Source: Candidatus Nitrososphaera gargensis Ga9.2
GTDB lineage: Archaea; Thermoproteota; Nitrososphaeria; Nitrososphaerales; Nitrososphaeraceae
Reading direction: 5' to 3'
Assembly (NCBI RefSeq): GCF_000303155.1
Contig: NC_018719.1
Span: forward strand, 372,001-436,000
Length of the DNA stretch: 64,000 nucleotides
The notes below the pieces were generated by a model that was not told the origin of the DNA, did not search any database, and was given only the letters and a program-made list of their open reading frames with translations. The position numbers and the translations under genes are program-made. Below are positions 1 through 8,385 of the stretch, one piece after another. Each line of letters starts with the position of its first letter. Position 1 is the first letter of the stretch.

Positions 1-138
1 AGGCTTGCCAATCTCTTTTGCTAATGCGGTTTCAAATAATTCAGTGACAGTGATGCCGCGCTTGATAGCTTCTATCTTGGCATCCTTCCACAAATCTGGA
101 TTTACGTTTATTGAAGTAGGTTCACGCTTTACCATCAT
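1..138 (-). CDS. Ribbon-helix-helix-like small DNA-binding protein, partial
   Basis: The minus strand reads MMVKREPTSINVNPDLWKDA and continues through a helix-rich stretch to the left edge, so only the first 46 residues are visible. The pattern, a beta-strand (TSINVNPDLW) followed by two amphipathic helices, is that of CopG/Arc-type ribbon-helix-helix proteins, often antitoxins or small repressors. Two tandem ATG codons (138 and 135) are candidate starts. No toxin partner is visible because the gene leaves the window. It is divergent from the transposase at 222. Confidence 0.6.
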   Translation of the reverse strand, partial: MMVKREPTSINVNPDLWKDAKIEAIKRGITVTELFETALAKEIGKP

Positions 139-221
139 ACCATCATACCAATGCCGTATATATAACATTAATGGCATAAGTATTTATAATCATGCCACTA
201 TACCATTAGTGGTAGACTGGT

Positions 222-1358
222 ATGCAAACACAACCAACCGCAAACAATTCGGAAGCTCGGATGACGAGAGGATTGCAGATACTTAAAGGAAAGCAGATCG
301 TAGAGAACACGGACGGCAGCTTTGCTGTCCCCTCTCAGACGAGCAAGAACATCTATGAAGTAAGGTTGCTCGGTCAAGCTTGGGCGTGTACCTGTCCAGA
401 CTTTGAGTTTAGACAGATTGATGCTTGCAAGCATATCTTTGCGGTAAAGATGTTCATAGCTGCCAATGTCTACCTGAAAGAAGAACCAAAGCCCAAAGTG
501 TTTGCTAGTGATGCTATTCCATGTGTCAGATGCGGCTCTATAAGAGTAATTCATTATGGTGTTAGAAGTGGCAAGCAAGTCTACTTCTGTAAAGACTGCA
601 AGCGCAAGTTTGGCGAACAGTCATTGTTAAAGAAAGTGCAGTTTACTCCAGAGTTGATAACGCTGACATTGGACTTGTACTTTTCGGGACTCTCACTTAG
701 GAAAGTAGCGCGCAACATTTCAGACCACTTTAACATCCATGTCGAATATACCACGATCTATAGCTGGATAAAGAGGTACGTTCCCATGATAGCCGAATAC
801 GTCAATACCCTGGCACCAAAGGAGCTCTCAGATACATGGCACGTTGACGAGATGTTTGTTAAACTCAAAGGCGGGCAATTCCACAAGAGCGGCGCAAGGA
901 TCGGGTTCCTATGGAACATCATGGACAGGCAGACGAGGTTCTTGCTATCTAGCAAACTAAGTGAGGAACGCGACAAGATAGGCGGAATAGCAGCGTTCAA
1001 AGAAGCAATCACTAACGCTCACGGTCTGATACCAAATGAAGTGAGAGCTGACAGCCTGAACAGCTACCCGCATATCGTAAAGACGACATTGCCAAATGCT
1101 AAGCTCATTGCAAAGTGCGGCATCAGAAAGCCACACACAAATAACAACAGGATTGAAAGGCTCAACGGTACACTACGAGAGAGAGTAAAGGTACAACGTG
1201 GATGGAAAACTATAAGCACACCCCTAGCAGAGGGACAGAAATTGCAGTACAATTTCGTAAAGCCACACATGGCACTAGACGGACAGACACCCGCACAAGT
1301 AGCTGGAATTCAAGTTAAAGGATGGGGTGAATTGCTCAAGAGGTCACTTAATAGGTGA
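222..1358 (+). CDS. DDE transposase with N-terminal SWIM zinc finger
   Basis: 378 aa. Residues 56-71 show a SWIM finger (C56-x-C58, then C69-x-H71). Residues 101-126 show a zinc ribbon (CVRC and CKDC). The rest is a DDE/integrase-core catalytic region with D in TWHVDEMF, D in VRADSLNSY and E in NNRIERLNGT. This resembles IS6/IS240-like transposases common in archaea; the SWIM fusion is less usual. I could not identify terminal inverted repeats, and the 3' end overlaps the neighbouring minus-strand gene by 15 nt, so the element may lack a complete right end or be immobile. Confidence 0.85.
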   Translation: MQTQPTANNSEARMTRGLQILKGKQIVENTDGSFAVPSQTSKNIYEVRLLGQAWACTCPDFEFRQIDACKHIFAVKMFIAANVYLKEEPKPKVFASDAIPCVRCGSIRVIHYGVRSGKQVYFCKDCKRKFGEQSLLKKVQFTPELITLTLDLYFSGLSLRKVARNISDHFNIHVEYTTIYSWIKRYVPMIAEYVNTLAPKELSDTWHVDEMFVKLKGGQFHKSGARIGFLWNIMDRQTRFLLSSKLSEERDKIGGIAAFKEAITNAHGLIPNEVRADSLNSYPHIVKTTLPNAKLIAKCGIRKPHTNNNRIERLNGTLRERVKVQRGWKTISTPLAEGQKLQYNFVKPHMALDGQTPAQVAGIQVKGWGELLKRSLNR

Positions 1359-1910
1359 TTCTTGGGCGTCGGTCTGCTTATCACGTGAACCTGTTTCTTC
1401 ATCAGGCGTGATTTTAGGTACTATGTCTTGTAGATTGTTGAGGTGTTTATCAATTATCTGATTGTATTCTTCCACAAGCATTTTTCTTAGCTCGGGCATT
1501 ATCTCTATGGATTTCGGATGAGTACGTAAATTCTTTGCCCAAACCCATTTTTCAAGAACCTTACGATTAAGCAAATAGTATCTATTTTTGATTTTTTCAT
1601 CAATATCCCGAACGAGCTCGTTCCATTCGTCTTGATTGAAGGCATATCTTTCTTGCGGCGTTGTTTGTTGATGCATGAACGCGATAGCATCGTATTTGTA
1701 CTTCATTTTGTCCAAATGATATATCATTGATGATAACAAATCCAATTTCTCTTGGATCAAGCCCATCTTCCGTTGTTTTCCCAATTGGCGCATAGTTAAG
1801 AAGTAATTGAGACTTGCTGAAACTGCACCGCTAACAACTGCTGAGATGCCTACAGTAGAAAGGATGATCTGAACCCAATTTATAGCAGGTTGTGCTTGTT
1901 CGCCTGACAC
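1344..1910 (-). CDS. Hypothetical protein with one N-terminal membrane segment
   Basis: 188 aa, family not recognised. Residues about 12-36 form one hydrophobic segment, followed by a charged, mostly helical cytoplasmic-type region (QLGKQRKMGLIQEKLDLL) and a hydrophilic C-terminus. It converges on and overlaps the transposase end by 15 nt, so its last residues may derive from the insertion. It could be an anchored accessory protein; no catalytic motif is visible. Confidence 0.6.
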   Translation of the reverse strand: MSGEQAQPAINWVQIILSTVGISAVVSGAVSASLNYFLTMRQLGKQRKMGLIQEKLDLLSSMIYHLDKMKYKYDAIAFMHQQTTPQERYAFNQDEWNELVRDIDEKIKNRYYLLNRKVLEKWVWAKNLRTHPKSIEIMPELRKMLVEEYNQIIDKHLNNLQDIVPKITPDEETGSRDKQTDAQESPIK

Positions 1911-2179
1911 ATAAGAGCCAAGTTATGGTATATATTTATAGAATTTGGGCATCTCACCAACCATTTTTGAACAACCATTTTTAACACCACCTAGATTGAA
2001 CAGAAGAAATTTTTTCCTTCGACAGACGCAGTAAATTAGACCAACTCCTATGTCGCAACGAAAACAACTGAACTATGATAGGACGAAAATAACTGACTTT
2101 AGCCAGCGCTTGTTGCGGCCCTCTTATTGCTTATGTTCGTAGCCCACTTCGATTTTCGCCAGCGCTTTTCCGTCTTTCG

Positions 2180-2195
2180 TCGTCATTAATGACGA
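2180..2195. promoter_or_regulatory. 16-bp perfect palindrome upstream of membrane gene
   Basis: TCGTCATTAATGACGA is a perfect 16-bp palindrome about 50 nt before the gene at 2247, with an AT-rich TATA-like stretch (2211-2226) between. It could be an operator. The 1911-2246 intergenic region also holds loosely repeated segments (two CCAGCGCTT and two gaaaa-aactga motifs) and no gene. Confidence 0.35.
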
Positions 2196-2246
2196 TGGAT
2201 GCGAACTTGATAAGATTATATTATTACATAACTTACACTTTACAAG

Positions 2247-2804
2247 TTGCACCTAAAAAGGGGCCACATAATGCTGATCGCCGGCGGCGCGCTGGTGGTC
2301 GTCAGCTTTTCAATGCTCGGATACTACGGCCTGCAATTCGTAAGCAGCATCCAGCAGGATAAAAGCCTGACAGTGGAGCCGGGCGGCTCGCTTCAGGTGC
2401 AGCAGAACATCAATGCAAGCCAGGGCGCCTACGTAGTCGCTTTTCCTAATTTTAAAGGCCAGCCCTCAGTCACCATAACGGGCCCTGGCGGTCAGGTCGT
2501 AGTTGAGCGAACCATCGAGCCTCCGATCATCATAGAGCCTTTCGATGCTGAACAACCCGGCGCTTACACCCTCGTCCTTTCCAACCCGACCGACCAGGTA
2601 CTAGAGGCCAACATAGTCCTCGGGGATCAGGAAACAGTTCTGAGCAGAGGGATCAACATCTCGTCTGCCGTAACCGCCCTTGTGTTCACTTCGCTTCTTG
2701 GAATAGGCATAGCCGTGGCAGTAGCTGGCGCCATCATAACTATTTTAGACAGGCGCCGGATAAGCAAGATGAAGCAGTTTGGCGACACCAGAGACTTGGT
2801 GTAG
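2247..2804 (+). CDS. Two-TM membrane protein with extracytoplasmic beta domain
   Basis: 185 aa. A membrane segment at about residues 9-33 is followed by a roughly 100-residue region rich in beta-forming residues (SVTITGPGGQVVVERT, GAYTLVLSNP), then a second membrane segment (about 141-165) and a basic tail (DRRRISKMK). The topology puts the central domain outside the cell. Start is TTG at 2247, giving a positively charged MHLKRGH leader; an ATG at 2271 is possible. It lies 26 nt before the ABC ATPase and probably shares its transcript. Function unknown. Confidence 0.7.
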   Translation: MHLKRGHIMLIAGGALVVVSFSMLGYYGLQFVSSIQQDKSLTVEPGGSLQVQQNINASQGAYVVAFPNFKGQPSVTITGPGGQVVVERTIEPPIIIEPFDAEQPGAYTLVLSNPTDQVLEANIVLGDQETVLSRGINISSAVTALVFTSLLGIGIAVAVAGAIITILDRRRISKMKQFGDTRDLV

Positions 2805-2830
2805 TATTAGGTGGTAGTGACAGCAGCATC

Positions 2831-3637
2831 ATGGCCAAGCTCGAAGCTAGAAACATCGGCAAGCAGTTCATGGCAGTGCAGGGAAGCAACACAAAGCTCA
2901 TCACCGCTGTCAAGGGCATCAACCTATCAATAGAAGACGGACAGTTCGTGTGCCTTGTGGGGCCGTCGGGCTGCGGCAAGACCACCTTTCTGAACATCTT
3001 GGCGGGGCTTGACAAGCCCACTGAAGGTGAGGTGATCTTGGACGGCCACCCTGTGAACGAAACAGGCCCGGATAGGGTCATGGTTTTTCAGGAGAATGCG
3101 CTTTTTCCTTGGCTCAAGGTTGTGGACAATGTCGAGTTCGGGCTAAAGATGGCCGGCATTGAAAAGAGCAAGAGGCACGAGCGCGCGATGCACTACTTGG
3201 AAATGATGCAGCTGACCAAGTTTGCTGACGCCTACACCTACCAGCTCTCCGGCGGCATGAAGCAGAGGGTGGCGATAGCCCGTGCCCTTGCAATAGACCC
3301 AGAGGTGCTCCTGATGGATGAGCCATTTGCGGCACTTGACAGCCAGACTAGGGATCTATTGCTTGTTGAGCTGCAGCTGATCTGGGCGCGGACGAAAAAG
3401 ACGATCGCGTTTATCACGCACAACATACTGGAATCGGTAGTGCTCGGCGACAAGGTCGTCGTGTTCACAAAGAGGCCGGGCACAGTGAAAAAAGAGATAA
3501 CGGTCAACTACCGACGGCCGCGGCTTCCAGAAGATGAGAACCTTCAGCCCTACTACCGGCAGGTAATTGACGCAATGAAGGGCGAAATAATATCGGACAA
3601 AGACGACAATGACAATAACAGCGACGGCGTCACTTGA
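2831..3637 (+). CDS. ABC transporter ATP-binding protein, nitrate/sulfonate/taurine type
   Basis: 268 aa. Walker A GPSGCGKT (44-51), signature LSGGMKQR (139-146), Walker B VLLMDEP (159-165) and a downstream switch histidine (FITHN) are all present, so the ATPase should be active. The sequence style (MVFQENALFPWLKVVDNVEFGL) matches the NrtD/SsuB/TauB group, which energise uptake of nitrate, sulfonates or similar anions. No permease or binding protein is adjacent, so the substrate cannot be assigned. The C-terminus ends in an acidic Asp/Asn-rich tail. It overlaps the convergent reductase gene by 8 nt. Confidence 0.9.
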   Translation: MAKLEARNIGKQFMAVQGSNTKLITAVKGINLSIEDGQFVCLVGPSGCGKTTFLNILAGLDKPTEGEVILDGHPVNETGPDRVMVFQENALFPWLKVVDNVEFGLKMAGIEKSKRHERAMHYLEMMQLTKFADAYTYQLSGGMKQRVAIARALAIDPEVLLMDEPFAALDSQTRDLLLVELQLIWARTKKTIAFITHNILESVVLGDKVVVFTKRPGTVKKEITVNYRRPRLPEDENLQPYYRQVIDAMKGEIISDKDDNDNNSDGVT

Positions 3638-4394
3638 GCTGCCTCAAGAGTTCAAGTCCGGATCCAAAGCTGTTGGGCGAAGTCAAGAGCACCCTATCTG
3701 CTATCTTGGCGGTCTGCCTGACAAAATCTGCTGGGTCCTTTTCATATTCAGACCAGTCAAGCCCGATTATCGACGCAGAGTGCCTGTTCTTTTCTGCCGG
3801 AACCATCACAACCGCCGCCACCTTGATCCCATAAGGCTTGGCAAGGTCGACTATTTCGCCAAGGTCTGAGAGGGACGAGATGGATTGTGTGACAAACGAG
3901 TGAGGCTTGGCCTCAAGCTTGCTCTGTATCGACTTGGCAGACCTGTCGTGTACCTTTGCCGGGAACGACAGGTCCAGCTTTATGTTCGAACTATAGCCTT
4001 CCTTCCTGAGCATCTTGACTGCCGCGCTCGGCCGCAGGCCCGAGTCGCTTGGCCCGTCCGCTGGGTCGTCGCCCATGAGCACCAGCATGCTGTCAACCCC
4101 TGTCATGATCGCGTCTGACACTGTCTGGCAGAGGGAAGTAAAGTTGCGGTCCCGCACCCTGACGCTGCAGCTCAGACTGCCTGCATCCAAGCGGCCCTTG
4201 ATGTAGCCGGCAGCAGTCACGCTTGATACCCGGGGTATGCCGAGCACCGAATCGGTCAGGTGAATGCCGCTGACAAGGCCGGACAACTGCGACGCGCGGC
4301 CTGCCATCGCCTCCATGTCAGCGTTCAGCTGCGCCAGGTTGAACCTTTCTCCCTTTACTATCTTGGGCGGGTTCAGCTCGTAGGATATTTTCAT
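3630..4394 (-). CDS. Methylenetetrahydrofolate reductase-like (MetF family) protein
   Basis: About 254 aa from the ATG at 4394, chosen because KISYELNPPK is the usual N-terminus of this TIM-barrel family; an in-frame ATG at 4460 would add 22 unconserved residues. The family motif around LVLMGDDP and the barrel strands (SGIHLTDSVLG, IKVAAVVMVPAEK) support the call. MetF enzymes reduce methylene-tetrahydropterin using a flavin; cofactor and electron donor cannot be read here. It is divergent from the Nudix gene and convergent with the ABC ATPase. Confidence 0.75.
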   Translation of the reverse strand: MKISYELNPPKIVKGERFNLAQLNADMEAMAGRASQLSGLVSGIHLTDSVLGIPRVSSVTAAGYIKGRLDAGSLSCSVRVRDRNFTSLCQTVSDAIMTGVDSMLVLMGDDPADGPSDSGLRPSAAVKMLRKEGYSSNIKLDLSFPAKVHDRSAKSIQSKLEAKPHSFVTQSISSLSDLGEIVDLAKPYGIKVAAVVMVPAEKNRHSASIIGLDWSEYEKDPADFVRQTAKIADRVLLTSPNSFGSGLELLRQLK

Positions 4395-4487
4395 TGCTTG
4401 TGTGTATCCAAAATCTACATCGGGCATTATTAAATGCGAGGTCGCATGTTTTGAGAGCATATATTTGGCCGCGCAGCTCCAAGAATT

Positions 4488-5066
4488 TTGTTGCGCAAGG
4501 AAGAGATCCTATCGCTGCTCAAGCCTGCCATCATCTCGGACAGGCCGTACCTGCCGGCGGACGCGGCTTCTGCCACTCCGGCGGCGGTGCTTGTGATAAT
4601 CCACTACCACAAAGAAGAAGACAGCCCGCATGTGTTTTTGACAAAGCGCAGCTCCAACCTGAAATCGCACAGAGGCGAGATCTCTTTTCCCGGCGGCAGG
4701 TACATCGAAAGCGACGGCACGCTACTTGCCACCGCGCTGCGGGAGACGGAGGAGGAAGTCGGGATCGCGTTCACGCCCGAGCAGGTGGCCGGCAGCCTGC
4801 GTGCAGTGCACACCATGACTTCGAATCACTTTATCGTGCCCTTTGTGACAGTGCAGGACATACTGCCAAAGTACAGGACAGCAGCAAGCGAAGTCGAGGC
4901 GGTCATCGATGTGCCGCTCATTGAAACGCTCAGGAGCATCGAGCCTGACACAGAACACTATGGGCTTGCCCAGGACGCATTCAAGTTCACCTACGGCAAC
5001 AACGTGATATGGGGCGCGACTGCAAGGATCCTGAAGCAACTGCACGGCTTGCTAATCGACAGGTAA
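4488..5066 (+). CDS. Nudix hydrolase, CoA-pyrophosphatase type
   Basis: 192 aa. The Nudix box is intact, from GGRYIESDG to RETEEEVGI, and is preceded by SHRGEISFPGG, the extra motif of the NudL/CoA diphosphatase group that cleaves CoA and its derivatives. It is therefore probably a soluble Mg-dependent diphosphatase that cleans up nucleotide cofactors. Start is TTG 4488 (TTG 4491 also possible). It is monocistronic, with a hairpin 52 nt after the stop. Confidence 0.85.
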   Translation: MLRKEEILSLLKPAIISDRPYLPADAASATPAAVLVIIHYHKEEDSPHVFLTKRSSNLKSHRGEISFPGGRYIESDGTLLATALRETEEEVGIAFTPEQVAGSLRAVHTMTSNHFIVPFVTVQDILPKYRTAASEVEAVIDVPLIETLRSIEPDTEHYGLAQDAFKFTYGNNVIWGATARILKQLHGLLIDR

Positions 5067-5118
5067 TAACTGCCCCATGTGCGCGCATGTTTCTCATGGA
5101 GAATATGATGTGTGGAAA

Positions 5119-5141
5119 AAATGGTGCACAATGCACCATTT
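5119..5141. terminator. Perfect 9-bp inverted repeat, 5-nt loop
   Basis: AAATGGTGC, loop ACAAT, then GCACCATTT. It lies 52 nt past the Nudix stop. It could be a transcript-end hairpin or an operator; there is no T-run after it, so an intrinsic terminator is uncertain. Confidence 0.35.
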
Positions 5142-5322
5142 CACGCACGAAAAATGCTACAATTTACGTGCATGCGTTCTTTCAGTCCAGAAAGTGATTA
5201 GTTCTTTTATACTGTGATTTACTCATCAGACCGTCGTAAGGACTTCATCGCTTTCGCTCCCATGGATAACAGGTCATCATTTGAGCGGCAATCGTTCGCG
5301 CTTGCAACTTATATAGAGATAG

Positions 5323-5427
5323 CGGGCCCGGTGGGCTTCGATCCCACGACAACTGGCTCCGGAGGCTTGTGCTCTCCCTTTTTTGCAAAAGAAGAACAGC
5401 ACCCTGTCCTGACTAGGCAAGGCGCGC
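5323..5427 (-). tRNA. tRNA-Arg(CCG)-like gene with 30-nt BHB intron, acceptor stem degraded
   Basis: On the minus strand a D-arm (GCCT, loop AGTCAGGACA, GGGT), an anticodon arm and a T-arm (GTGGG, loop ATCGAAG, CCCAC) can be laid out. The anticodon arm becomes CTGGC-CTCCGGA-GCCAG (anticodon CCG) only after removing 30 nt at position 29/30. The flanks form a textbook bulge-helix-bulge: central helix GTGC/GCAC, bulges TGT and AAG, inner helix TCTTC/GGAGA. A TATA box (TATATAAG) lies about 27 nt upstream. However, the acceptor strands (GCGCGCC and CGGGCCC) pair at only four of seven positions and T54 is A, so this is probably a decaying copy. Confidence 0.55.
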
Positions 5428-5467
5428 GCCACCATCGTTTCTATGCGAATTCCTTATATACTAAAAT

Positions 5468-5488
5468 GTGGTTAGTATTAGTAACCAC
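5468..5488. promoter_or_regulatory. Inverted repeat between tRNA-like gene and integrase
   Basis: GTGGTTA, 7-nt spacer, TAACCAC. It is followed by CCACT-GGTAAGT-AGTGG, which reuses part of the same sequence (about 5484-5500). It sits between the minus-strand tRNA-like TATA box and the integrase start at 5524, where an autoregulatory or recombination-arm site would be expected. Confidence 0.4.
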
Positions 5489-5523
5489 TGGTAAGTAGTG
5501 GTAAGCACAACAAACTAAAAAGG

Positions 5524-6978
5524 ATGACTGAGTCCGACAGCAGCAACTCTGCTTTTTTGGTCCAAAACAAGTCGACCAGTCGCCAGCAGCAGAAGAAGAA
5601 AAAAGAAAAAGAAGTGATAGACGCTGCAGCACTTGAGCAAAAGATCCAGCAGGCGGCAGGGCTCCAGCCGGGCCACGTGATAAAGGCGCTCAAAAGCCTG
5701 ACGCCGGAAAACACGTCGATTCTATGCGACTACATCATAGCAGAGCAGTCCACGATAAACATCTCTGAAGTAACCAAGACATCCAAGATTTTGCATCTGG
5801 CCTACCTGCCAAAGCACTGCGGGAACAAGTCGTTTAGGGAAATGACTGCTTCAGACATCCAAGCCTACCTTGACTCTGGGCGCAAAAGCGAAGAAGAGGA
5901 CCCGCTGCACAAGTGGATCGGATACTACAACAGCAAGGTAAAGGAGATACGCAAGTTCTTCAAGTGGCTGTACCAGTCTGAAAAGCCTCAGGAAGAGCGA
6001 GAGCTTCCTGCCTTTCTAACCCATATACGCAAGCTGAGGCGAAAAGAAGCCTCGATATACACACCTTTTGACCTGTGGACAAGAGACGACATTGCCATTT
6101 TTTTGAAGTACTGCCCGGTCAAAAGGGACAGATGCTATGTAGCAATGGCTGCAGAAGACACGGGCTGCAGGCCGCACGAACTTCTAAAACTGAAAATAAA
6201 GGACATCATGTTCAAGGTATCTGCCAACGGCAAAAACTATGCTGAAATCGTGGTCAACAGCGGCAAGACCGGCCAGCGCCACCTTCCGCTTTTCAGCTCG
6301 CTCCCTTACATCAAAGAATGGATAGCCGACCGCCCTTTCGGCGGAAACCCTGACTCGTATCTGTTCGTAAGCCTGGCTGACCAGAATTTTGGCGAGCGCC
6401 TAAAAACACACGGCCTGTCGCAAAAGTTCTGGCGCTACTACAGAGACATCTTCTTCCCAAAGCTTTTGAAAAGCGACCAGGTGCCTGAAGAGGACAAGGC
6501 GAAAATCAGGACGCTCTTGCAGCGCAAATGGAACCTGTATGTCATGCGCCACACCGCACTAACTAGGGCGGCCAGGCTGCTAAAGGACGGCGCGACACTA
6601 AGAGAGCACGCTGGATGGTCCTTGAATTCCAAGATGCCCATGACTTATATCCACTGGTTCAACAACGAAAGCGGCGAAAGCCTGCTTCAGGCCTGGGGCG
6701 TCGAGACCAAAGCAAAAGGCGAGGAAGAAAAGCTGGTGCCAAAGGTATGTCCGGAATGCATGGCCAGCAACAGGCCGGACGCGCTTTCTTGCTACAACTG
6801 CAAGCAGGTACTGACAAGGGAGTCCTATTTGGAAGCAAAGAACTTTGAGCAGACAATGAAGGCGCAGGTAAGCAACTTGGAGAAGGAAATACAGGAGATC
6901 AGAAAGGCCGTTGGAGGAATAAAGACCGACGCCGGCAGCAGCAGTAGTAGTAGTGGCGGCGATGGCAGCGACGAGTAA
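5524..6978 (+). CDS. Tyrosine recombinase / integrase with C-terminal zinc ribbon
   Basis: 484 aa. The catalytic set is visible: R in TGCRPHELLKL, H-x-x-R in RHTALTR, H/W in EHAGW, and the nucleophile Y in MTYIHW. An N-terminal SAM-like core-binding region precedes it, and a CPEC...CYNC zinc ribbon plus a coiled coil and a Ser/Gly tail follow. The zinc ribbon and the long polar N-terminus are typical of thaumarchaeal integrases. It lies 45 nt before an intact tRNA-Arg(CCG), a usual target for archaeal integrases, so it may mark an integrated or decayed element. Confidence 0.88.
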   Translation: MTESDSSNSAFLVQNKSTSRQQQKKKKEKEVIDAAALEQKIQQAAGLQPGHVIKALKSLTPENTSILCDYIIAEQSTINISEVTKTSKILHLAYLPKHCGNKSFREMTASDIQAYLDSGRKSEEEDPLHKWIGYYNSKVKEIRKFFKWLYQSEKPQEERELPAFLTHIRKLRRKEASIYTPFDLWTRDDIAIFLKYCPVKRDRCYVAMAAEDTGCRPHELLKLKIKDIMFKVSANGKNYAEIVVNSGKTGQRHLPLFSSLPYIKEWIADRPFGGNPDSYLFVSLADQNFGERLKTHGLSQKFWRYYRDIFFPKLLKSDQVPEEDKAKIRTLLQRKWNLYVMRHTALTRAARLLKDGATLREHAGWSLNSKMPMTYIHWFNNESGESLLQAWGVETKAKGEEEKLVPKVCPECMASNRPDALSCYNCKQVLTRESYLEAKNFEQTMKAQVSNLEKEIQEIRKAVGGIKTDAGSSSSSSGGDGSDE

Positions 6979-7022
6979 ACCGAAGTTATTTAAGTGATTG
7001 AAGAAACAAGGTTTGGGAGGGA

Positions 7023-7097
7023 GGGCTCGTAGCGTAGTCAGGATATCGCGGTGGCCTCCGGAGCCGCAGATCCTGGGTTCGAATCCCAGCGAGCCCG
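7023..7097 (+). tRNA. tRNA-Arg (anticodon CCG)
   Basis: Acceptor GGGCTCG/CGAGCCC with seven perfect pairs, D-arm with AGTCAGGAT loop, anticodon arm GTGGC-CTCCGGA-GCCGC (anticodon CCG at loop positions 34-36), T-arm CTGGG-TTCGAAT-CCCAG and discriminator G. No intron and no encoded CCA. A TATA-like box (gttatttaag) lies about 35 nt upstream and a T-run follows at 7103. Confidence 0.93.
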
Positions 7098-7101
7098 CTA
7101 C

Positions 7102-7112
7102 CTTTTTTCTTT
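7102..7112 (+). terminator. T-rich stretch after tRNA-Arg
   Basis: A pyrimidine run (cttttttcttt) immediately follows the tRNA, as expected for archaeal transcript ends. Confidence 0.5.
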
Positions 7113-7142
7113 CTATTGGAACAGCGGCTTGATTGATCTCTT

Positions 7143-7532
7143 TTAGCTTTTGCTTGGTTTCTTTATCTGCAGCCTTGAAACTTCTGGCTGCAGGAGCGCA
7201 AACATTACGTGGTTACAGTTATGAGACTTGTCAAGCTGGCAGTAAAGCTTGTTGTCGTTTAGAAATACTTCGGCAATCTTGTTGTCCTTTTCGTCCTTTA
7301 TGTACATGCAATTTAAATTGTCTTGGTCCAAGCCCAGCTTGATCATCCTAGGAGCTATTATCTCTTGGAACCGTTCAGTCTCTACGATGTCTGCAAGCAG
7401 GTCGTTTAGAAAGTTGGTAAAGTCCGGAGCCTTGCGCTTGCTTGATTTCCAATACCGTTCAAGCTTTGGCACAAGCTCTGGCCTTAAGAATACGGCTTTT
7501 CGATGCCCACGTGGGTCCTTTGTAGGCGACAA
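7143..7532 (-). CDS. Hypothetical protein with SWIM-like Cys/His motif
   Basis: 129 aa from a TTG start. The N-terminal half (RKAVFLRPELVPKLERYW) resembles a ribbon-helix-helix or small helical DNA-binding region. The C-terminal half has LYCQLDKSHNCNHVMFALL, which matches the second half of a SWIM finger (Cys, then C-x-H) and resembles the finger of the transposase at 222. Function unknown; a nucleic-acid-binding role is inferred. It faces the tRNA and integrase tail to tail. Confidence 0.55.
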   Translation of the reverse strand: MSPTKDPRGHRKAVFLRPELVPKLERYWKSSKRKAPDFTNFLNDLLADIVETERFQEIIAPRMIKLGLDQDNLNCMYIKDEKDNKIAEVFLNDNKLYCQLDKSHNCNHVMFALLQPEVSRLQIKKPSKS

Positions 7533-7692
7533 TCCTATCTAAGCCTCGCTTAGCATTGCTTACCGATAATTATTATTTAAAGTTTTACGATATTATTATT
7601 CGGATTCGCCTCAAACCAATTTTGTATTTAAACTTATCATCACTTAGCGATACTTATTAACGCGAACCAGCCATAATCAAAATGAAGGTGTA

Positions 7693-8333
7693 ATGGGACA
7701 GCGGAATTTTCTTCTAGCACAATGGGAGGAGGCGCTTTGCTGGATGGGTAGCAGGAACAATACCTCGGTCACGATATCCAAGATGCGCAAGAACGGACTG
7801 GAGCTTCGGACGGCTCAGGAACGGGCTAGAACTGGCTATTACGGCCTGTCGGTGGCGGGTTATTTGGACAAGCTTCTGAGCGAAGCAAGACTTTCCAGTC
7901 CGTAAGAATAGGGTCGAGCATCAGTCCGCAGGAGATTGAATTTAGCGAGGAAACATTCCTCTTACAGGCACGGTTTGCACATGAACTAGTTGGTACAGTC
8001 AAGCCGCCGGGACCTGAACTCTTAGGTGGAGGACCAAGCGAAGGAGGAACGGGTCGAAAAGGTGGCGAAGAAAAGCCAAAACCAACCATACAGATGGCTT
8101 ATAGCGTCGTAAAAGTTGCTGCTGACATGGATTGGAAGAAATGGGTTGAATTTTATGATGGTGTCATTCAGCCACTAGTAAATGCAGGTGCAAGAATCAA
8201 AATCAATATCGAGCTAACTGGCTCATCGGAAACCGGAATACCAAAAAATACTGTAGATCTTGTGATAAAGGAGAATCTGTCCCAATATGGGATTACCGCA
8301 CGTATTGAGCCAAAGACATCTAATCCAGAGTGA
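7693..8333 (+). pseudogene. Frameshifted remnant with DUF499-like C-terminal tail
   Basis: A promoter (tatttaaac) and ribosome site (aaggtg) precede ATG 7693, which opens a 70-residue frame ending at 7905. From about 7900 the coding sense moves to another frame that stays open to 8333 without a start, reading SISPQEIEFSEETFLLQARF, a Gly/Pro linker, and MDWKKWVEFYDGVIQPLVN. That tail, a W-x2-FY segment then beta-alpha, resembles the C-terminus of DUF499 ATPases found near restriction and methylase genes. I infer one gene broken by a frameshift and missing its ATPase portion; the family call is tentative. Confidence 0.45.
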
Positions 8334-8385
8334 CAAGCCTCCTAACCTATCGTCACAATTATTAGCAGCGAAATACTATCTCTCA

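Noticed and set aside
5079-5220. Cys/His-rich 46-residue plus-strand frame after the Nudix gene
   Set aside because: It runs through the perfect hairpin, has no ribosome site and no finger spacing.
5323-7097. attL/attR pair formed by the tRNA-like gene and the intact tRNA-Arg
   Set aside because: They are in opposite orientation, so they are not direct repeats as needed for an integrated element.
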